Shown: positions 24,315-34,108, counted from the first letter of the stretch. The stretch: 43,272 nucleotides of DNA from PCC-6406 sp964353225 (GCA_964353225.1 CAYGVA010000010.1:1-43272); one strand, 5' to 3'. The notes: generated by a model not told the origin, from the letters alone. Program-made: numbers and translations.

Positions 24315-25631
24315 TTACGCCTCTTGACTGACTTTGGTCGCTGGCCGCAGAATGACAGCGCCATAGGCATCGGTCGATAGATAGCGTTGGGCCACGACCT
24401 GGATGTCCTGTGCCGTTAAAGCCTGAATGCGCTCTGGATAATTTAAGGCATGTTCGAGATGCCCAGTGAGGGTTTGGTAATAGCCATAGAGACCCGCCCG
24501 ATCGCTCGGGCTTTCACTACCAAACACATAGCGATTAGCCACCTGGGTTTGCACCCGACGCAGCTCAGCCGCTGTAATCGGTTCCTGGCAAATCCGCTCA
24601 ATATGACCCGCAACCCTGGCTTCTACCGCCTCAAGGTGCTCAGCGGGTAGATGGGCTCCCACATGAAACACCCCCTGCTGCCAATAGCTCAAATTGCCCG
24701 CCGAAACCCCGCTCACGAGCTGTTGCTGTTCCCGTAAATCCTGGGTGAGGCGGGAGGTGCGTCCCTGGCCGAGGACCGATGCTAAGACATCTAGGGCATA
24801 GGTATCTTCTAAGTCGGTCAACCCCGGCACCCGCCAGCTCATAATGAACCGAGCTTGCTGGAGAGAAGGGTCCGTTTGTTCAATACGCTCGACCTTGCTG
24901 TAAGGCGACTCTGGTGCTGACTGCACGGCTCGGTTCGGGGCAACGGCAGCGTGCTGGCGCTCGGCCATCGCCCGATCAAACCCCTCTGCCACCACTTGAA
25001 TCAGGTCTTCAACGGGCAAGTTGCCGACCGCCACGGCGGTGATGCCATTGGGCTGATACCAATACCCATGAAAGTCCCGCATTTGCTGGGCCGTCAACCC
25101 CTCAATCACCGCTGTTGGCCCCAATACCGGTCGTCGGTAGGGTAAACGCTCAAAGGCCATTTCCATAGAGCGATAAAAGGTGCGGCGGCGGGGGTTATCG
25201 TTGGCGCGACGGATTTCCTCCAAGATCACGGGCCGTTCCCGCTCAAACTCGCTGTCCGTTAGTAAGGGATTCATCACCAACTCAATCTGTAGCGGCGCTA
25301 AGTCGGCAAAGTCCTGGGGGGCTGTGGTGATAAAAAAGTGGGTGTAATCTTGGCTGGTCACGGCATTGGTAAGGCCGCCACGGGCTTCAATGCGGCGCTC
25401 AAATTCCCCAGCCGGTAGTTGGGAGGTACCTTTAAAAATCATGTGCTCTAGGAAGTGGGCCATGCCGTTTATGGCATCGGTTTCCACCGCTGACCCCACC
25501 CGTAACCACAGGTTGAGATTGACAGCATCTACAGGCATTTGCTCTGCAATGATGGTCAAACCATTGTCTAGTCGCCGGATGGTCGGAGCCGTCACAGCCA
25601 TGGGAGCCGTAGCGGCGATCGCAGAGGTCAT
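24315..25631 (-). CDS. M16-family zinc peptidase (pitrilysin/processing-peptidase like)
   Basis: 438 residues. The inverted zinc motif HxxEH is HFLEH (59-63), followed by MIFKGT, with the third zinc ligand expected in EEIRRANDNP. The C-terminal half is the inactive M16 partner domain. No signal peptide is evident, although the first 16 residues are Ala-rich. Cyanobacteria usually carry two adjacent M16 genes, one catalytic and one inactive; here only one is seen, followed by the fructosamine kinase. AGGAG precedes the ATG. The likely role is protein or peptide processing; the substrate is unknown. Confidence 0.9.
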   Translation of the reverse strand: MTSAIAATAPMAVTAPTIRRLDNGLTIIAEQMPVDAVNLNLWLRVGSAVETDAINGMAHFLEHMIFKGTSQLPAGEFERRIEARGGLTNAVTSQDYTHFFITTAPQDFADLAPLQIELVMNPLLTDSEFERERPVILEEIRRANDNPRRRTFYRSMEMAFERLPYRRPVLGPTAVIEGLTAQQMRDFHGYWYQPNGITAVAVGNLPVEDLIQVVAEGFDRAMAERQHAAVAPNRAVQSAPESPYSKVERIEQTDPSLQQARFIMSWRVPGLTDLEDTYALDVLASVLGQGRTSRLTQDLREQQQLVSGVSAGNLSYWQQGVFHVGAHLPAEHLEAVEARVAGHIERICQEPITAAELRRVQTQVANRYVFGSESPSDRAGLYGYYQTLTGHLEHALNYPERIQALTAQDIQVVAQRYLSTDAYGAVILRPATKVSQEA

Positions 25632-25869
25632 TGGCGGGCTACTCCTAGCAAGAATTCAGTTGACGCTTCACCTATCTTAATCAATCTTCTGAAGTCCCCC
25701 ATCGTTCTTAAACAAAATAGGGATTAAATCAGGCATTCAAACGATCGCAACACTGATCTAAAGCGAGCTGGTCAACTGGGTGCTCAGCTCAACAGGGTGC
25801 TGACCTCCAAACGACCCTCGTCTAGAAATGTAGCGTTAATCTTGACCGTCTCTGGAGAGACTGGGGGCG

Positions 25870-27012
25870 CTAGCGAATCTCCCTCAATGCCTCTCCCAAA
25901 GCACCGTAGGCGGGCTTCGGTTGATAGTTCGAGTCGAATAATAGCGGCGAGTCAGGATGGTCTAAAAAGTGAGGAACCCAAGAGTAATGATCGGCAACAC
26001 CCCATGTCGTCATCCCGGTGCAATTGGGTGCAGCCAAGCACACCTGCATCATTGCCTTGTAGACCGCCGCCTGTTGCGCCTGCCGTTCTGCTGCTGTGCC
26101 CTTACCTTTATAAACTTTCACGTCCATTTCTGTGATTCTGACCGCTAGGCCCAGTGCGGCAAAACGTTCCATATTCTGAGCAACCGCTTGGGGATCAGGC
26201 AACTTGTCAATGCCAATGTGCATCTGCAAGCCAACCCCATGAATGGGGACATGGTGTTGCTTTAAGTCAGCGACTAGCGCGTAGATGGCATCAGACTTTG
26301 GGCCTAATCCCTCCCCTTGGTAGTCGTTGTAAAACAAAAGGGCACTGGGATCCGCTTCATGGGCCCAGCGAAAGGCCAGCTCGATATAATCGGCTCCAAT
26401 CCCTTTTAGCCAAATTGAGTCGCGCAGCCCGCCGTCTTTAATGGCTTCATTGACCACGTCCCAAACCGATACTTGGCCCCGAAAACGCCCCGCAACCGTA
26501 TAAATATGCCGCTTGAGAATGGCCATTAAGGCTTCGCGGGACCAATCTACCTCCGTTAACCAGTCGGGTAGATTGCGGTACCAAACGAGGGTATGACCGT
26601 AGACGCTCATCTGGTGCGCGATCGCAAAATCTACCAGTTCAGCTGCCTTGGTAAAGTCGTAGCGATCGCGCTCTGGATGCAGCCGTGAAAACTTCATCGC
26701 ATTCTCTGGCGTCAGCCAATTAAATTCCTGCGCCAATAGATCCCGATAGGTTTCATCTTCCCGAAAGGGGTCAACCAGTACGGCAGCCCCCACCGAAATG
26801 CCCCGCTGTCGAGCCAGTTCTTTTAACGGTAATGGATCCCTATTCGCAGCGACTACGGGCTCCAATGCCCGATCTTGTTTGAGGAGCGTACGACCTGAAA
26901 CTGAAGGGATAAGCAAAGGCTCAATCAGTTTAGGGCCTAAGACTGATAGTGCTAAAACCAGTAGTCCGATGAAGATCATCAGACAGACAAAATAATATCT
27001 TTTGAGCCTCAT
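25870..27012 (-). CDS. Membrane-anchored GH10 glycoside hydrolase (endo-1,4-beta-xylanase family)
   Basis: 380 residues. Residues 7-26 are one hydrophobic segment after a basic start, either a signal anchor or an uncleaved signal. The rest is a GH10 (beta/alpha)8 barrel: FNWLTPENAMKF, WDVVNEAI with acid/base Glu189, VGLQMHIG, and VRITEMDVKV with nucleophile Glu295, then TTWGVADHYSWV. All catalytic residues are present, so it should be active outside the cytoplasm on beta-1,4-xylan-like chains. It is the last gene of the minus-strand exopolysaccharide locus, so trimming or releasing the locus's own polymer is a reasonable idea (inference). A MITE lies between it and the export gene. Confidence 0.92.
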   Translation of the reverse strand: MRLKRYYFVCLMIFIGLLVLALSVLGPKLIEPLLIPSVSGRTLLKQDRALEPVVAANRDPLPLKELARQRGISVGAAVLVDPFREDETYRDLLAQEFNWLTPENAMKFSRLHPERDRYDFTKAAELVDFAIAHQMSVYGHTLVWYRNLPDWLTEVDWSREALMAILKRHIYTVAGRFRGQVSVWDVVNEAIKDGGLRDSIWLKGIGADYIELAFRWAHEADPSALLFYNDYQGEGLGPKSDAIYALVADLKQHHVPIHGVGLQMHIGIDKLPDPQAVAQNMERFAALGLAVRITEMDVKVYKGKGTAAERQAQQAAVYKAMMQVCLAAPNCTGMTTWGVADHYSWVPHFLDHPDSPLLFDSNYQPKPAYGALGEALREIR

Positions 27013-27039
27013 TTCCTCTGCAAAATTTTTTACTTGCTT

Positions 27040-27146
27040 GGCAAATTGTAACCGTCCCAGAGACTATGTTGGCTGAGCGAAGTCGAAGCCAAAACCTAGC
27101 CAGAATGTCCCCTTCGACTCCGCTCAGGGGACGGTTACGGCAAATT
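27040..27146 (-). mobile_element. 91-bp MITE copy 2 (inverted) with 8-bp target duplication
   Basis: The element is 27048-27138. Its ends GTAACCGTCCC and GGGACGGTTAC are perfect 11-bp inverted repeats. GGCAAATT stands directly before (27040-27047) and after (27139-27146). It is the same length as copies 1 and 3 but in reverse orientation and with several internal differences, so it is an older or separate insertion. It separates the GH10 gene from the export gene. Confidence 0.9.
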
Positions 27147-27185
27147 TGAGATAAACCAAGTCCATGTTGAGAACCGTAGTTCTGA

Positions 27186-27278
27186 CCCTCACCCCCAGTC
27201 CCTTTCCCAGGGGGCGAGGGGAGCCGGAGAACCATTCAAAGTCCCTCTCCCCTAGGGAGAGGGATTTAGGGTGAGGGG
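27186..27278. repeat. Imperfect long palindrome rich in CCCTC/GAGGG
   Basis: The left arm CCCTCACCCCCAGTCCC and the right arm ending GGGATTTAGGGTGAGGG are imperfect inverted copies, and the right arm holds its own hairpin around CCTAGG (about 27250-27256). This type of sequence is scattered between genes in many cyanobacteria. It could serve as the transcript end for the export gene. Confidence 0.6.
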
Positions 27279-27341
27279 AACTCCAAGTTTCAAGTTAGAC
27301 GAGGTTTAATTCGAGATTTGAAGCCCATTGAGATGATGAAA

Positions 27342-28454
27342 TTAAAGATCATTAAAAATCCTTAAAATCGTCAAGGCTGGTGACAATACAACGTCAAGAA
27401 AATCTGTGGTTTGAGTTAAGTTGGAACGTCTAACAACAACCGTATCGAACTCCCGCAATATCGGATTTTGTTCGTTGCCAATACCCTGACTAAAATCAAT
27501 TTCGATATTGCGCTGGGCAACCGTGCCGTTGGGGTTAAGACGGATCAACTCAACTGAATTCTGGGCAGCTCGATTATTAAATCCCCCAGCGGCTAAAATG
27601 GCCTGATGTAGTGGCGTGTTGGGGGACACTTCTACAGCCCCCGGTTCAACAACTTCACCAACGACATAAACCGTCATTACATCTGGGGCAAAGCTCGCTG
27701 TTGCTAAGGTAGATGCTTCGCTCGGATCTAGAGCCGATGCCGTGGGAATGAGGAGTGTGTCCCCATCCCGCAGCGATATATCCTGGCTCAGATTACCCGA
27801 TTGCAATAGCTCCCAAAGATCAATGGTTCTAACTTGTGGGGGGACCGCTCTATTGGGAAAGGGGCGACTCACTTGAATCTGACGAATATTTGCAGTTTGC
27901 GTAATGCCCCCTGCCAATTGAATAGCCTGGGTAACCGTTGTCATACCGGTTTGGAGCGTATTGTCTGCTCGAACGGTATATGCACCGGGACGTTTGACTT
28001 CTCCGGCGATCGCAATTTGCAGCGGACGCGCCTCCAGCAAAAGCAGCGTAATTGCCGGTTGACGAATGAACTGGCCGTAGCGTTGGGTAATGGCAGCGGT
28101 AGCCTGTTCAAGGGTCATGCCTGCCACCGCCACCGTCCCGAGCAACGGTAGGCTCAAGGTTCCATCCGCCAAAATTTGATAGTCCCGGCTATAGTCAGGC
28201 AAATTAAAGACGTCCATTTGTAACTGATCCCCAGGCCCCAGAATATACAGCCCTTCGAAAGCATCCGGCGAGGTTATTAAGGGTGCTGTGATGGGGGTTA
28301 ATGGTGCAGTGAGGGCACTATCACCTTCATGATGATCTGTTGATTGGGCATAGACTGGGGCAAGCCCATACCCCCAACTCAGATTAAAGAGTAGAAATAG
28401 CGTAGCCCACTCGGCGGGACGACGTGAGCAAAGCGAATGAGTGATCGGCAGCAT
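27342..28454 (-). CDS. Polysaccharide export protein (OPX, Wza/KpsD-like) with two SLBB domains
   Basis: 370 residues from the ATG at 28454 (the frame stays open to a TTG at 28493, whose extra codons do not look like a signal). The N-terminus has a signal peptide ending near APVYAQ, with no lipobox Cys. The Poly_export domain (YILGPGDQLQMDVFN) comes first, then two SLBB domains around IAGEVKRPGAYTV and VVGEVVEPGAVEV. It forms the outer-membrane or periplasmic export channel of the Wzx/Wzy pathway. It lies 76 bases after the flippase gene and partners the Wzc-like protein encoded at 38652-40685. Confidence 0.9.
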   Translation of the reverse strand: MLPITHSLCSRRPAEWATLFLLFNLSWGYGLAPVYAQSTDHHEGDSALTAPLTPITAPLITSPDAFEGLYILGPGDQLQMDVFNLPDYSRDYQILADGTLSLPLLGTVAVAGMTLEQATAAITQRYGQFIRQPAITLLLLEARPLQIAIAGEVKRPGAYTVRADNTLQTGMTTVTQAIQLAGGITQTANIRQIQVSRPFPNRAVPPQVRTIDLWELLQSGNLSQDISLRDGDTLLIPTASALDPSEASTLATASFAPDVMTVYVVGEVVEPGAVEVSPNTPLHQAILAAGGFNNRAAQNSVELIRLNPNGTVAQRNIEIDFSQGIGNEQNPILREFDTVVVRRSNLTQTTDFLDVVLSPALTILRIFNDL

Positions 28455-28530
28455 TTTATCGGCCCATAAATAATGACAACAGGGCAAGTTCAAATTAATC
28501 TAATCAACCTAAAATATTGCATTTAGCCTC

Positions 28531-29982
28531 CTATTTAGGCTCAACCTTAAATGACTGACGGACTAAGCCAAATAGCATTTTCGGAATACGTCCCCACGAC
28601 CCCACTGACAATACAAAAACATAGATCAACAAAAATGCAAGGACCTGAAGGGTCCGCCCTAAAATTGCCTCACTCGGCAACATAACAGTGGCCCAGATCG
28701 CTAAAAATGCCGCCCCCGTGGGCAGGAGGACGGGCTGAGCGAGGGATAAACTTGAGTACTGCATCACCCGACTCGTGGTGAGCCAGAACCAACCCGCCGC
28801 GCCGATCCCCATCACCGTCGCCACAACGATCGCAATCCCCTGCAACCCGCCCCACCAAACCCCGGCGATAAATGCAGGCACAGCGATCGGCACTAAAACC
28901 CAGTTGATGGCAGCGTTGAGCTGGGGCTTATCCAGGGCATTCAGGGTTGTGCCAAGAATCGACATAAACCCCCGAGAATAAGCAAACAGCAAAATAATTT
29001 GGAATAGTGGCACCACCGCCACCCATTCCTTCCCATACAACCAAGGGATCAACCATGGTGCCACCACAAAACCGATGCCATACACGGGTGCAGACAACAG
29101 TGCGCATAGCTCCAGCATTTTGCGCACATAGCGCTGTTGGCCAACCGCATCACGCTGGGAGAGAACAGAGAGATTAACCCGATTGACCTGGGAAAGGGCA
29201 TAGGCCGGTAGCATCGATAGTTGATAGGCCATGTTGTAATACCCCAAAGCTTGGGCACCCAGAATCCGACCAACAATCAAATTATCGCCATTGGTATTGG
29301 CATAGACCGCCAGATTGATGCCAACCAAACTGCCGATGTAGTTCCGCACATTACGAATTGCTTCTGGATCAGGGCGGAGGGAATACCGAAAGGGGTAGCG
29401 ACTAAACCAGCGCTTCAAACCAGCATCCACAATGGCTCTAGCAATTTCGGCAATGGCAAACGACCACACCCCCAACCCCATCAATGCACAAATGACCGCA
29501 CCACCCAGACGAGCTAGACCCGCACAGCTATCGGCGATCGCCAGCTCGCGAAACTGCATCCGCCGAGACAGCACCGCCCCATGGGCACCTGCCCCTGCCC
29601 CAATCAAAAAGACCAACGCCACGCAAACGGTTAAAGGCCAAACAATCGGCTCCCCAAAAAAACGAGCTAAGGGATAACCCACTAAGCTCTGCACCACAAA
29701 CATCACCACAGAAATAGAAACACCCAGGCTATACACCGCATCGGCAAGGGGCTTATGATCCACGCCCCTTTGCACCAATACCTGGGCGATCGCCGAATCC
29801 TTAAACAATTCAGAAAGCGTCGTGATCACCATCACCATGCCCCAAATCCCAAAAATTTCTGGCGTCAAAAGACGTGCCAGAAGAATTTGTGAAATGAGCT
29901 GCGAAAACTTAGCTAGACCATAGCTGGCAGTCAGCCAAAAACTACTCTTTGCAACAGCCCGGACGGTGTTAGACGAGGACAT
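28531..29982 (-). CDS. wzx: Polysaccharide flippase (Wzx, oligosaccharide flippase family)
   Basis: 483 residues with 12 to 14 hydrophobic helices. The N-terminus (SSFWLTASYGLAKFSQLISQILLARLLTPEIFGIWGM) is typical of the PST/RfbX flippases of the MOP superfamily: a helix, then ARLLxPexFG. It flips lipid-linked repeat units from the cytoplasmic to the periplasmic side. AGGATG precedes the ATG. It lies 23 bases after the GT4 gene upstream, so the two are surely in one transcript. The gene still carries HIP1 sites, unlike the glycosyltransferases further upstream. Confidence 0.9.
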   Translation of the reverse strand: MSSSNTVRAVAKSSFWLTASYGLAKFSQLISQILLARLLTPEIFGIWGMVMVITTLSELFKDSAIAQVLVQRGVDHKPLADAVYSLGVSISVVMFVVQSLVGYPLARFFGEPIVWPLTVCVALVFLIGAGAGAHGAVLSRRMQFRELAIADSCAGLARLGGAVICALMGLGVWSFAIAEIARAIVDAGLKRWFSRYPFRYSLRPDPEAIRNVRNYIGSLVGINLAVYANTNGDNLIVGRILGAQALGYYNMAYQLSMLPAYALSQVNRVNLSVLSQRDAVGQQRYVRKMLELCALLSAPVYGIGFVVAPWLIPWLYGKEWVAVVPLFQIILLFAYSRGFMSILGTTLNALDKPQLNAAINWVLVPIAVPAFIAGVWWGGLQGIAIVVATVMGIGAAGWFWLTTSRVMQYSSLSLAQPVLLPTGAAFLAIWATVMLPSEAILGRTLQVLAFLLIYVFVLSVGSWGRIPKMLFGLVRQSFKVEPK

Positions 29983-30005
29983 AACATCCTAATAAAGGGT
30001 CAGGT

Positions 30006-31178
30006 TTAAAGCGCCGATGGATATAGCGCCTGATAAGACGGTTGGCGATCTGCAAGTTGTTCTCCTCTAGCCCCTAAACGATGACGCAATTCAGCATCAC
30101 CACAAAGCTGGCTCAAAGCAGCCAGCAATTCATCCGCAGAGGCTTCAGGTTCAACCAATACGCCATTCTCCAGATGGTGTACCGCATCAACTACCCCGCC
30201 AATCCGCGAGGCAATCACCGGCTTGCCAAAGAACCCAGCTTCTACATAGACAATGCCAAACCCTTCAATACTCGCGGCATCAGCATTAAAGAATGTCAGC
30301 ATTGAGAAAAGATCACAAGCTGAATAATATTGAGCCAGCGCTTGATCATCCACATATCCTGCAAAATGAACCCGCTCCGCCACTTTTAAATCAGTTGCCA
30401 AATTACGCAGTTCTGCCTCCATCGCACCACGACCACAGACCAAATAATGGACATCCAGTCCTTGCCGTAAAAGAGATGGCAATTGAGTAATAATCCGATC
30501 AAATCCCTTCCGCTTCACCAAACGTCCGACCGACAAAATCAAAACTGCATCATTGGGGATGCCATATTGGCCACGAATCGCTTGACCGAGTTGAGGATCA
30601 GGCAATTGAGTCGTTGACAACCCAAACTTTGTGGGTCTAACCGCCGGATTCACAATGTGAATGGGAACTGATACTGAAAAATGAGATTTTAAATAGTTGC
30701 TGGTAAAAGAACTATTACAAACGATTCCAGCAGCTCGCTTCAGCGTCCAATTAAAGGCTGACTTGAATACAGGATTGCGTAAAGGGCAGAGCAAATCATT
30801 GCCATGCAAATAGATGAAATATTCAATAGGCAATAAATAGCTCAATATCAATACCGAGGGGAAATCATAGCCGTGCCCCCACTCAATATAGCGATAGCGA
30901 TATTTTTGATAAAGCTGAATCCCCATCACTAACGACCACACCAGGCAAAGGACCTGCTTGATCAGGCGACCCGGCAATGACCGGTTCAAGAAGGCCGGAT
31001 TGGGCCAACGATGAACGGCAAAAGGTTGCTTCTCATCAAAAGCATCCGCACCCGGAAAATTTGCCGCCAATACAATTATCCCAGAAGGATCTTGCAGACA
31101 TCGGTTATACACATACTCCTCAATTCCCCCTTCCTTCGGCAAGAAAGTTCGAGAGACGACCAAAATACTTTTTTGCAT
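30006..31178 (-). CDS. Family 4 glycosyltransferase
   Basis: 390 residues, GT-B fold. The N-terminal domain has SRTFLPKEGGIEEYVYN (acceptor side), the C-terminal domain ILSVGRLVKRKGFDRII and the sugar-nucleotide motif EGFGIVYVEAGFFGKPVIAS with the E-x7-E pair. Residues VIASRIGGVVDAV match the PimB/mannosyltransferase-like branch, but the sugar is not certain. It is in the exopolysaccharide locus, directly before wzx. Composition is intermediate between the AT-rich block upstream and the GC-rich block downstream. Confidence 0.88.
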   Translation of the reverse strand: MQKSILVVSRTFLPKEGGIEEYVYNRCLQDPSGIIVLAANFPGADAFDEKQPFAVHRWPNPAFLNRSLPGRLIKQVLCLVWSLVMGIQLYQKYRYRYIEWGHGYDFPSVLILSYLLPIEYFIYLHGNDLLCPLRNPVFKSAFNWTLKRAAGIVCNSSFTSNYLKSHFSVSVPIHIVNPAVRPTKFGLSTTQLPDPQLGQAIRGQYGIPNDAVLILSVGRLVKRKGFDRIITQLPSLLRQGLDVHYLVCGRGAMEAELRNLATDLKVAERVHFAGYVDDQALAQYYSACDLFSMLTFFNADAASIEGFGIVYVEAGFFGKPVIASRIGGVVDAVHHLENGVLVEPEASADELLAALSQLCGDAELRHRLGARGEQLADRQPSYQALYPSAL

Positions 31179-31341
31179 TATTAAAATCTTGACTCACAAG
31201 AAAAATACGCACCACCCGAAGACTTTTTGGAACTGGTCAAACAAGTTTTTACGGCACTAAATTTCCATTTCTTATGCCCTTAACAGAAATGAAAAATAGA
31301 CATGAAATCCCATGGTTTCTCTGGCAGACAGAAAAACCTGC

Positions 31342-32520
31342 TTAAAACCCAACTATTTTTCTTATGGCATCTGCATAATGTAAAACACTACAATTCTCTC
31401 GAATCCATTGTTGTGCATCCAGCAAAATAGCAGGGGTTTCTGGATCATCTATGGTCGCCATAACTGCTTTTGCAACAGCATCTGGATTGTCTGGAAAAAC
31501 TGCCCAATTAGGTGAAAAGTTATTTAGAATTTCTCCAATTCCTCCTGTATTGCTGCCAATAACAGGAATGCCACAGGCTAAGGCTTCGACCACAATACGT
31601 CCAAAGGGTTCTCTCGGAGCCAACGTCAGTACGATGTCAGCATGTTGATAATAATCCTCAATATTAAAAACAGGAGGAAGAATAGTCAAAGAATTAGCAA
31701 CACCTGCTTCCTGTGCTTGGGCCAATAACTGTTGGACAAAAGTCTTTTCCTGTGTATTGTCTTCTCCAATAATAACTAAGTGGTAATGATTTTCCTGGCT
31801 CTTTAATATTTTCAATACTGGAATCAAGGCACGCAAATTTTTGTCATTTATAATTCCAGGCTTGGTGATTCGAGAGGGTGTAAGAATAATACGAGAACCA
31901 TTCTCTAAAATGGGCTTTAACCCTTCAGGAACCATAGAAAATGACTGAGCGCTAAATCTCTCTAGGTCTACTGGCTGATATAGAATTTCTCCCACCCTCT
32001 CAGGCACCAGATTATTAATATATTCAGATGTGAAATAAGAGTTGCAGATAGATTTTGGAGAAAGAAGTGTAAATATTATTTTTCTAAAAACAAATCCAAG
32101 GGGTCGATAAGATAAAGCTAAGTCATGGAAGAAGTGGTAAACATTACGGTTGCTAAAACGCAATCTGAGGCTTGACATGAATAATGTTGGCAGCAGGGCC
32201 TTTGCTACCGTGTTGTCCAGAAAAAGTGGCCACGACGTAGGTTGCTTATTTACCCATTGGAGAGCCTTGCCGAAAAAATCTTTTTGTGTAGAAGACTTTA
32301 TCGATATAAAGTACGACTCTTGCCCTTGAGTCGTAAAGTAATCCTCCATAATTGTGTGAGCACGCACCAGAAACAGAATTTGGCTCGAAAGCCCAAGGAT
32401 TTCAAATCCTTTAATTAAAGAGGATGAAGTGATTAATGTACCCCCCAAGGAGTCACACTCCCCAGGAATAATGATGAGTATTGGCTTTTCTTTATGATGT
32501 TTGCCGCCTTGAGAATTCAA
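31342..32520 (-). CDS. Family 4 glycosyltransferase, paralogue of the gene at 35286-36437
   Basis: 392 residues. A GT-B fold with ILTPSRITKPGIINDKNLRALIPVL and REPFGRIVVEALACGIPVIGSNTGGIGEIL (E-x7-E). Side by side with the 35286-36437 product, the same blocks recur along the whole length, for example YHFxHDL, LSPKxICNSxFT and ILYQPV, so the two are paralogues. The start is a TTG at 32520, because no ATG occurs before the conserved LGGT segment; GGGG precedes it. It probably adds one sugar of the repeat unit. It is strongly AT-rich. Confidence 0.87.
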   Translation of the reverse strand: MNSQGGKHHKEKPILIIIPGECDSLGGTLITSSSLIKGFEILGLSSQILFLVRAHTIMEDYFTTQGQESYFISIKSSTQKDFFGKALQWVNKQPTSWPLFLDNTVAKALLPTLFMSSLRLRFSNRNVYHFFHDLALSYRPLGFVFRKIIFTLLSPKSICNSYFTSEYINNLVPERVGEILYQPVDLERFSAQSFSMVPEGLKPILENGSRIILTPSRITKPGIINDKNLRALIPVLKILKSQENHYHLVIIGEDNTQEKTFVQQLLAQAQEAGVANSLTILPPVFNIEDYYQHADIVLTLAPREPFGRIVVEALACGIPVIGSNTGGIGEILNNFSPNWAVFPDNPDAVAKAVMATIDDPETPAILLDAQQWIRENCSVLHYADAIRKIVGF

Positions 32521-32660
32521 CCTGGTACCCCATCGATATCTATATTAAAATTTTCGTTTCTGCAATATCTAATTAAGGTTAGCAAGAATGCTTTAAAGAA
32601 AACGAATTCTTGTGAGGCAAGAGGCATCATGAAATCTCGGAAATCTAGACCATCTAAAGC

Positions 32661-33689
32661 TCAATAGCGGGGTTCTTGGCCAAAGAAACGAAAGCGAATA
32701 TATCTTCTAAATCCCATTCTGAGTATCACAACGCCTTCTGAAGGCAGTAATCCAGCTACGCCACGATTGAGCAGACGAATTAAGGTGTCTCGGAAACTCC
32801 TCTTGATCAATCTACTTTCCCTTAATGATAAATTGATGATTTTCCAGAACTCTGCCAAAGAGGTTTTCCCTGCTTTCATTACTAGATAGCTACGATAATC
32901 TGGGTCATTATTGATATCAAATGTTGACGTAATCCCCGTTAGAGCAGCAGTCTCGTTAATGAAATTTGCGGTAGCCTCGCGCTGCTGGATCAGGAAAGGT
33001 AAATCATTAGAGTAGGCTCGCACATTGTTTCCATGCATACGGTAATACATGAGGGGCTCATTGATAGAGCCAATCAACGTGTAAAACGGCATAGTGACAT
33101 TAAGATAAGTGTCAGCACCCCATTTTCTAATCGGCATTACCTTATTTAAGATAGAGCGGCGACAAGCCAATGCGGAACTAATAGCTGAGGCATATCGACC
33201 ACAGCTTAACAGCAAGTCTTTGACATCACCTTGACTTAGTATGTTTGAGGTAGACTTGCCAACAATCTCACCTTCGGCATTAATAGTAAGCCAAGAATGG
33301 CCAATCTGCCCCCATTCAGGATGTTCCTGAAATGATTGAACTACTTTTGAAATTTTTTCAAGATGAAAGCAATCATCTGCATCTAGAAAGCAAATAATTT
33401 CTCCAGTTGTCTGCTCTATCCCCTTGTTGACAGTACTTGCGTGCCCTGAGTTGGTTTGGAAAATTGAGATAAATCGGGAGCCGTATGACTCAATAATTTC
33501 ACGAGAGTTATCAGTTGACCCATCATCAACAACAATTAGCTGAACGTTCCCATAAGTTTGTTCCAAAACACTGTCAATGGATTGTTTTAGAAAGCGGCCA
33601 TAGTTATAGCTGCTAAGAATTACACTCACCAAAGGTAGGACCTGATCCTCATGTGTTATAGCAGCGGATATGCTTAAAGGTGAATCCAT
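32661..33689 (-). CDS. Family 2 glycosyltransferase
   Basis: 342 residues. GT-A motifs: VSVILSSYNYGRFLKQSIDSVL, LIVVDDGSTDNS (nucleotide binding), HASTVNKGIEQTTGEIICFLDADDCF (DxD metal site). The C-terminal 120 residues are Arg-rich (SLRESRLIKRSFRDTLIRLL and a basic end), suggesting contact with the membrane surface. It should add a sugar to the lipid-linked repeat unit. It sits between the GT4 paralogue downstream and the decayed membrane-protein fragment upstream, a position that separates what look like formerly adjacent genes. Confidence 0.9.
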   Translation of the reverse strand: MDSPLSISAAITHEDQVLPLVSVILSSYNYGRFLKQSIDSVLEQTYGNVQLIVVDDGSTDNSREIIESYGSRFISIFQTNSGHASTVNKGIEQTTGEIICFLDADDCFHLEKISKVVQSFQEHPEWGQIGHSWLTINAEGEIVGKSTSNILSQGDVKDLLLSCGRYASAISSALACRRSILNKVMPIRKWGADTYLNVTMPFYTLIGSINEPLMYYRMHGNNVRAYSNDLPFLIQQREATANFINETAALTGITSTFDINNDPDYRSYLVMKAGKTSLAEFWKIINLSLRESRLIKRSFRDTLIRLLNRGVAGLLPSEGVVILRMGFRRYIRFRFFGQEPRY

Positions 33690-33865
33690 CTCTTCTATTG
33701 TGCGGAAGTTTAGATGCTGTAACTTAACTTTGAAAACTTTTCTATTTTGAATTTGTGAGACTTACAGGCTTCCTCAATTCCTCAATTCTCAATTCAGTGA
33801 GGAAATTGAGAAGCTGGCAATCTCTTTTCCTTTTCAGGAAATCATGAGCTTGGCTAAAGATAAAA

Positions 33866-34108
33866 TCAGATATTTGTGTTCGTCTTGCTTGCCATAGAAA
33901 CGAAGTGAATGTTTAGGTGACCTATATCAATTTTTTGAAAATAAGGCAGTAACGAAAACATGAGTATTATCACGCCCAGTATCTCCGCTACTTCTTCAAA
34001 ATTCGCCATGATTTTGGATGATAGGTTCGGGAACATCATTTGCAATTCCAGAAAGTCACCTCGGATAATTTCACTCAATCTAGGCTTCTGCCAATGCCTC
34101 CTGAACAA
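33866..34108 (-). pseudogene. C-terminal remnant of the unknown membrane-protein family
   Basis: An 80-codon frame whose middle, NFEEVAEILG then MFSLLPYF, aligns with the C-terminal end of the intact product of 36482-37201 (SIEEMLEMLG then IFSLLSYL). In both, a G-x-L follows about ten residues later. The match covers roughly 40 residues at the same distance from the end. The first 25 codons of the frame overlap the 3' end of the GT4 gene and are not homologous. The rest of the gene (about 190 residues) is missing, so it is most likely a truncated paralogue. Confidence 0.6.
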
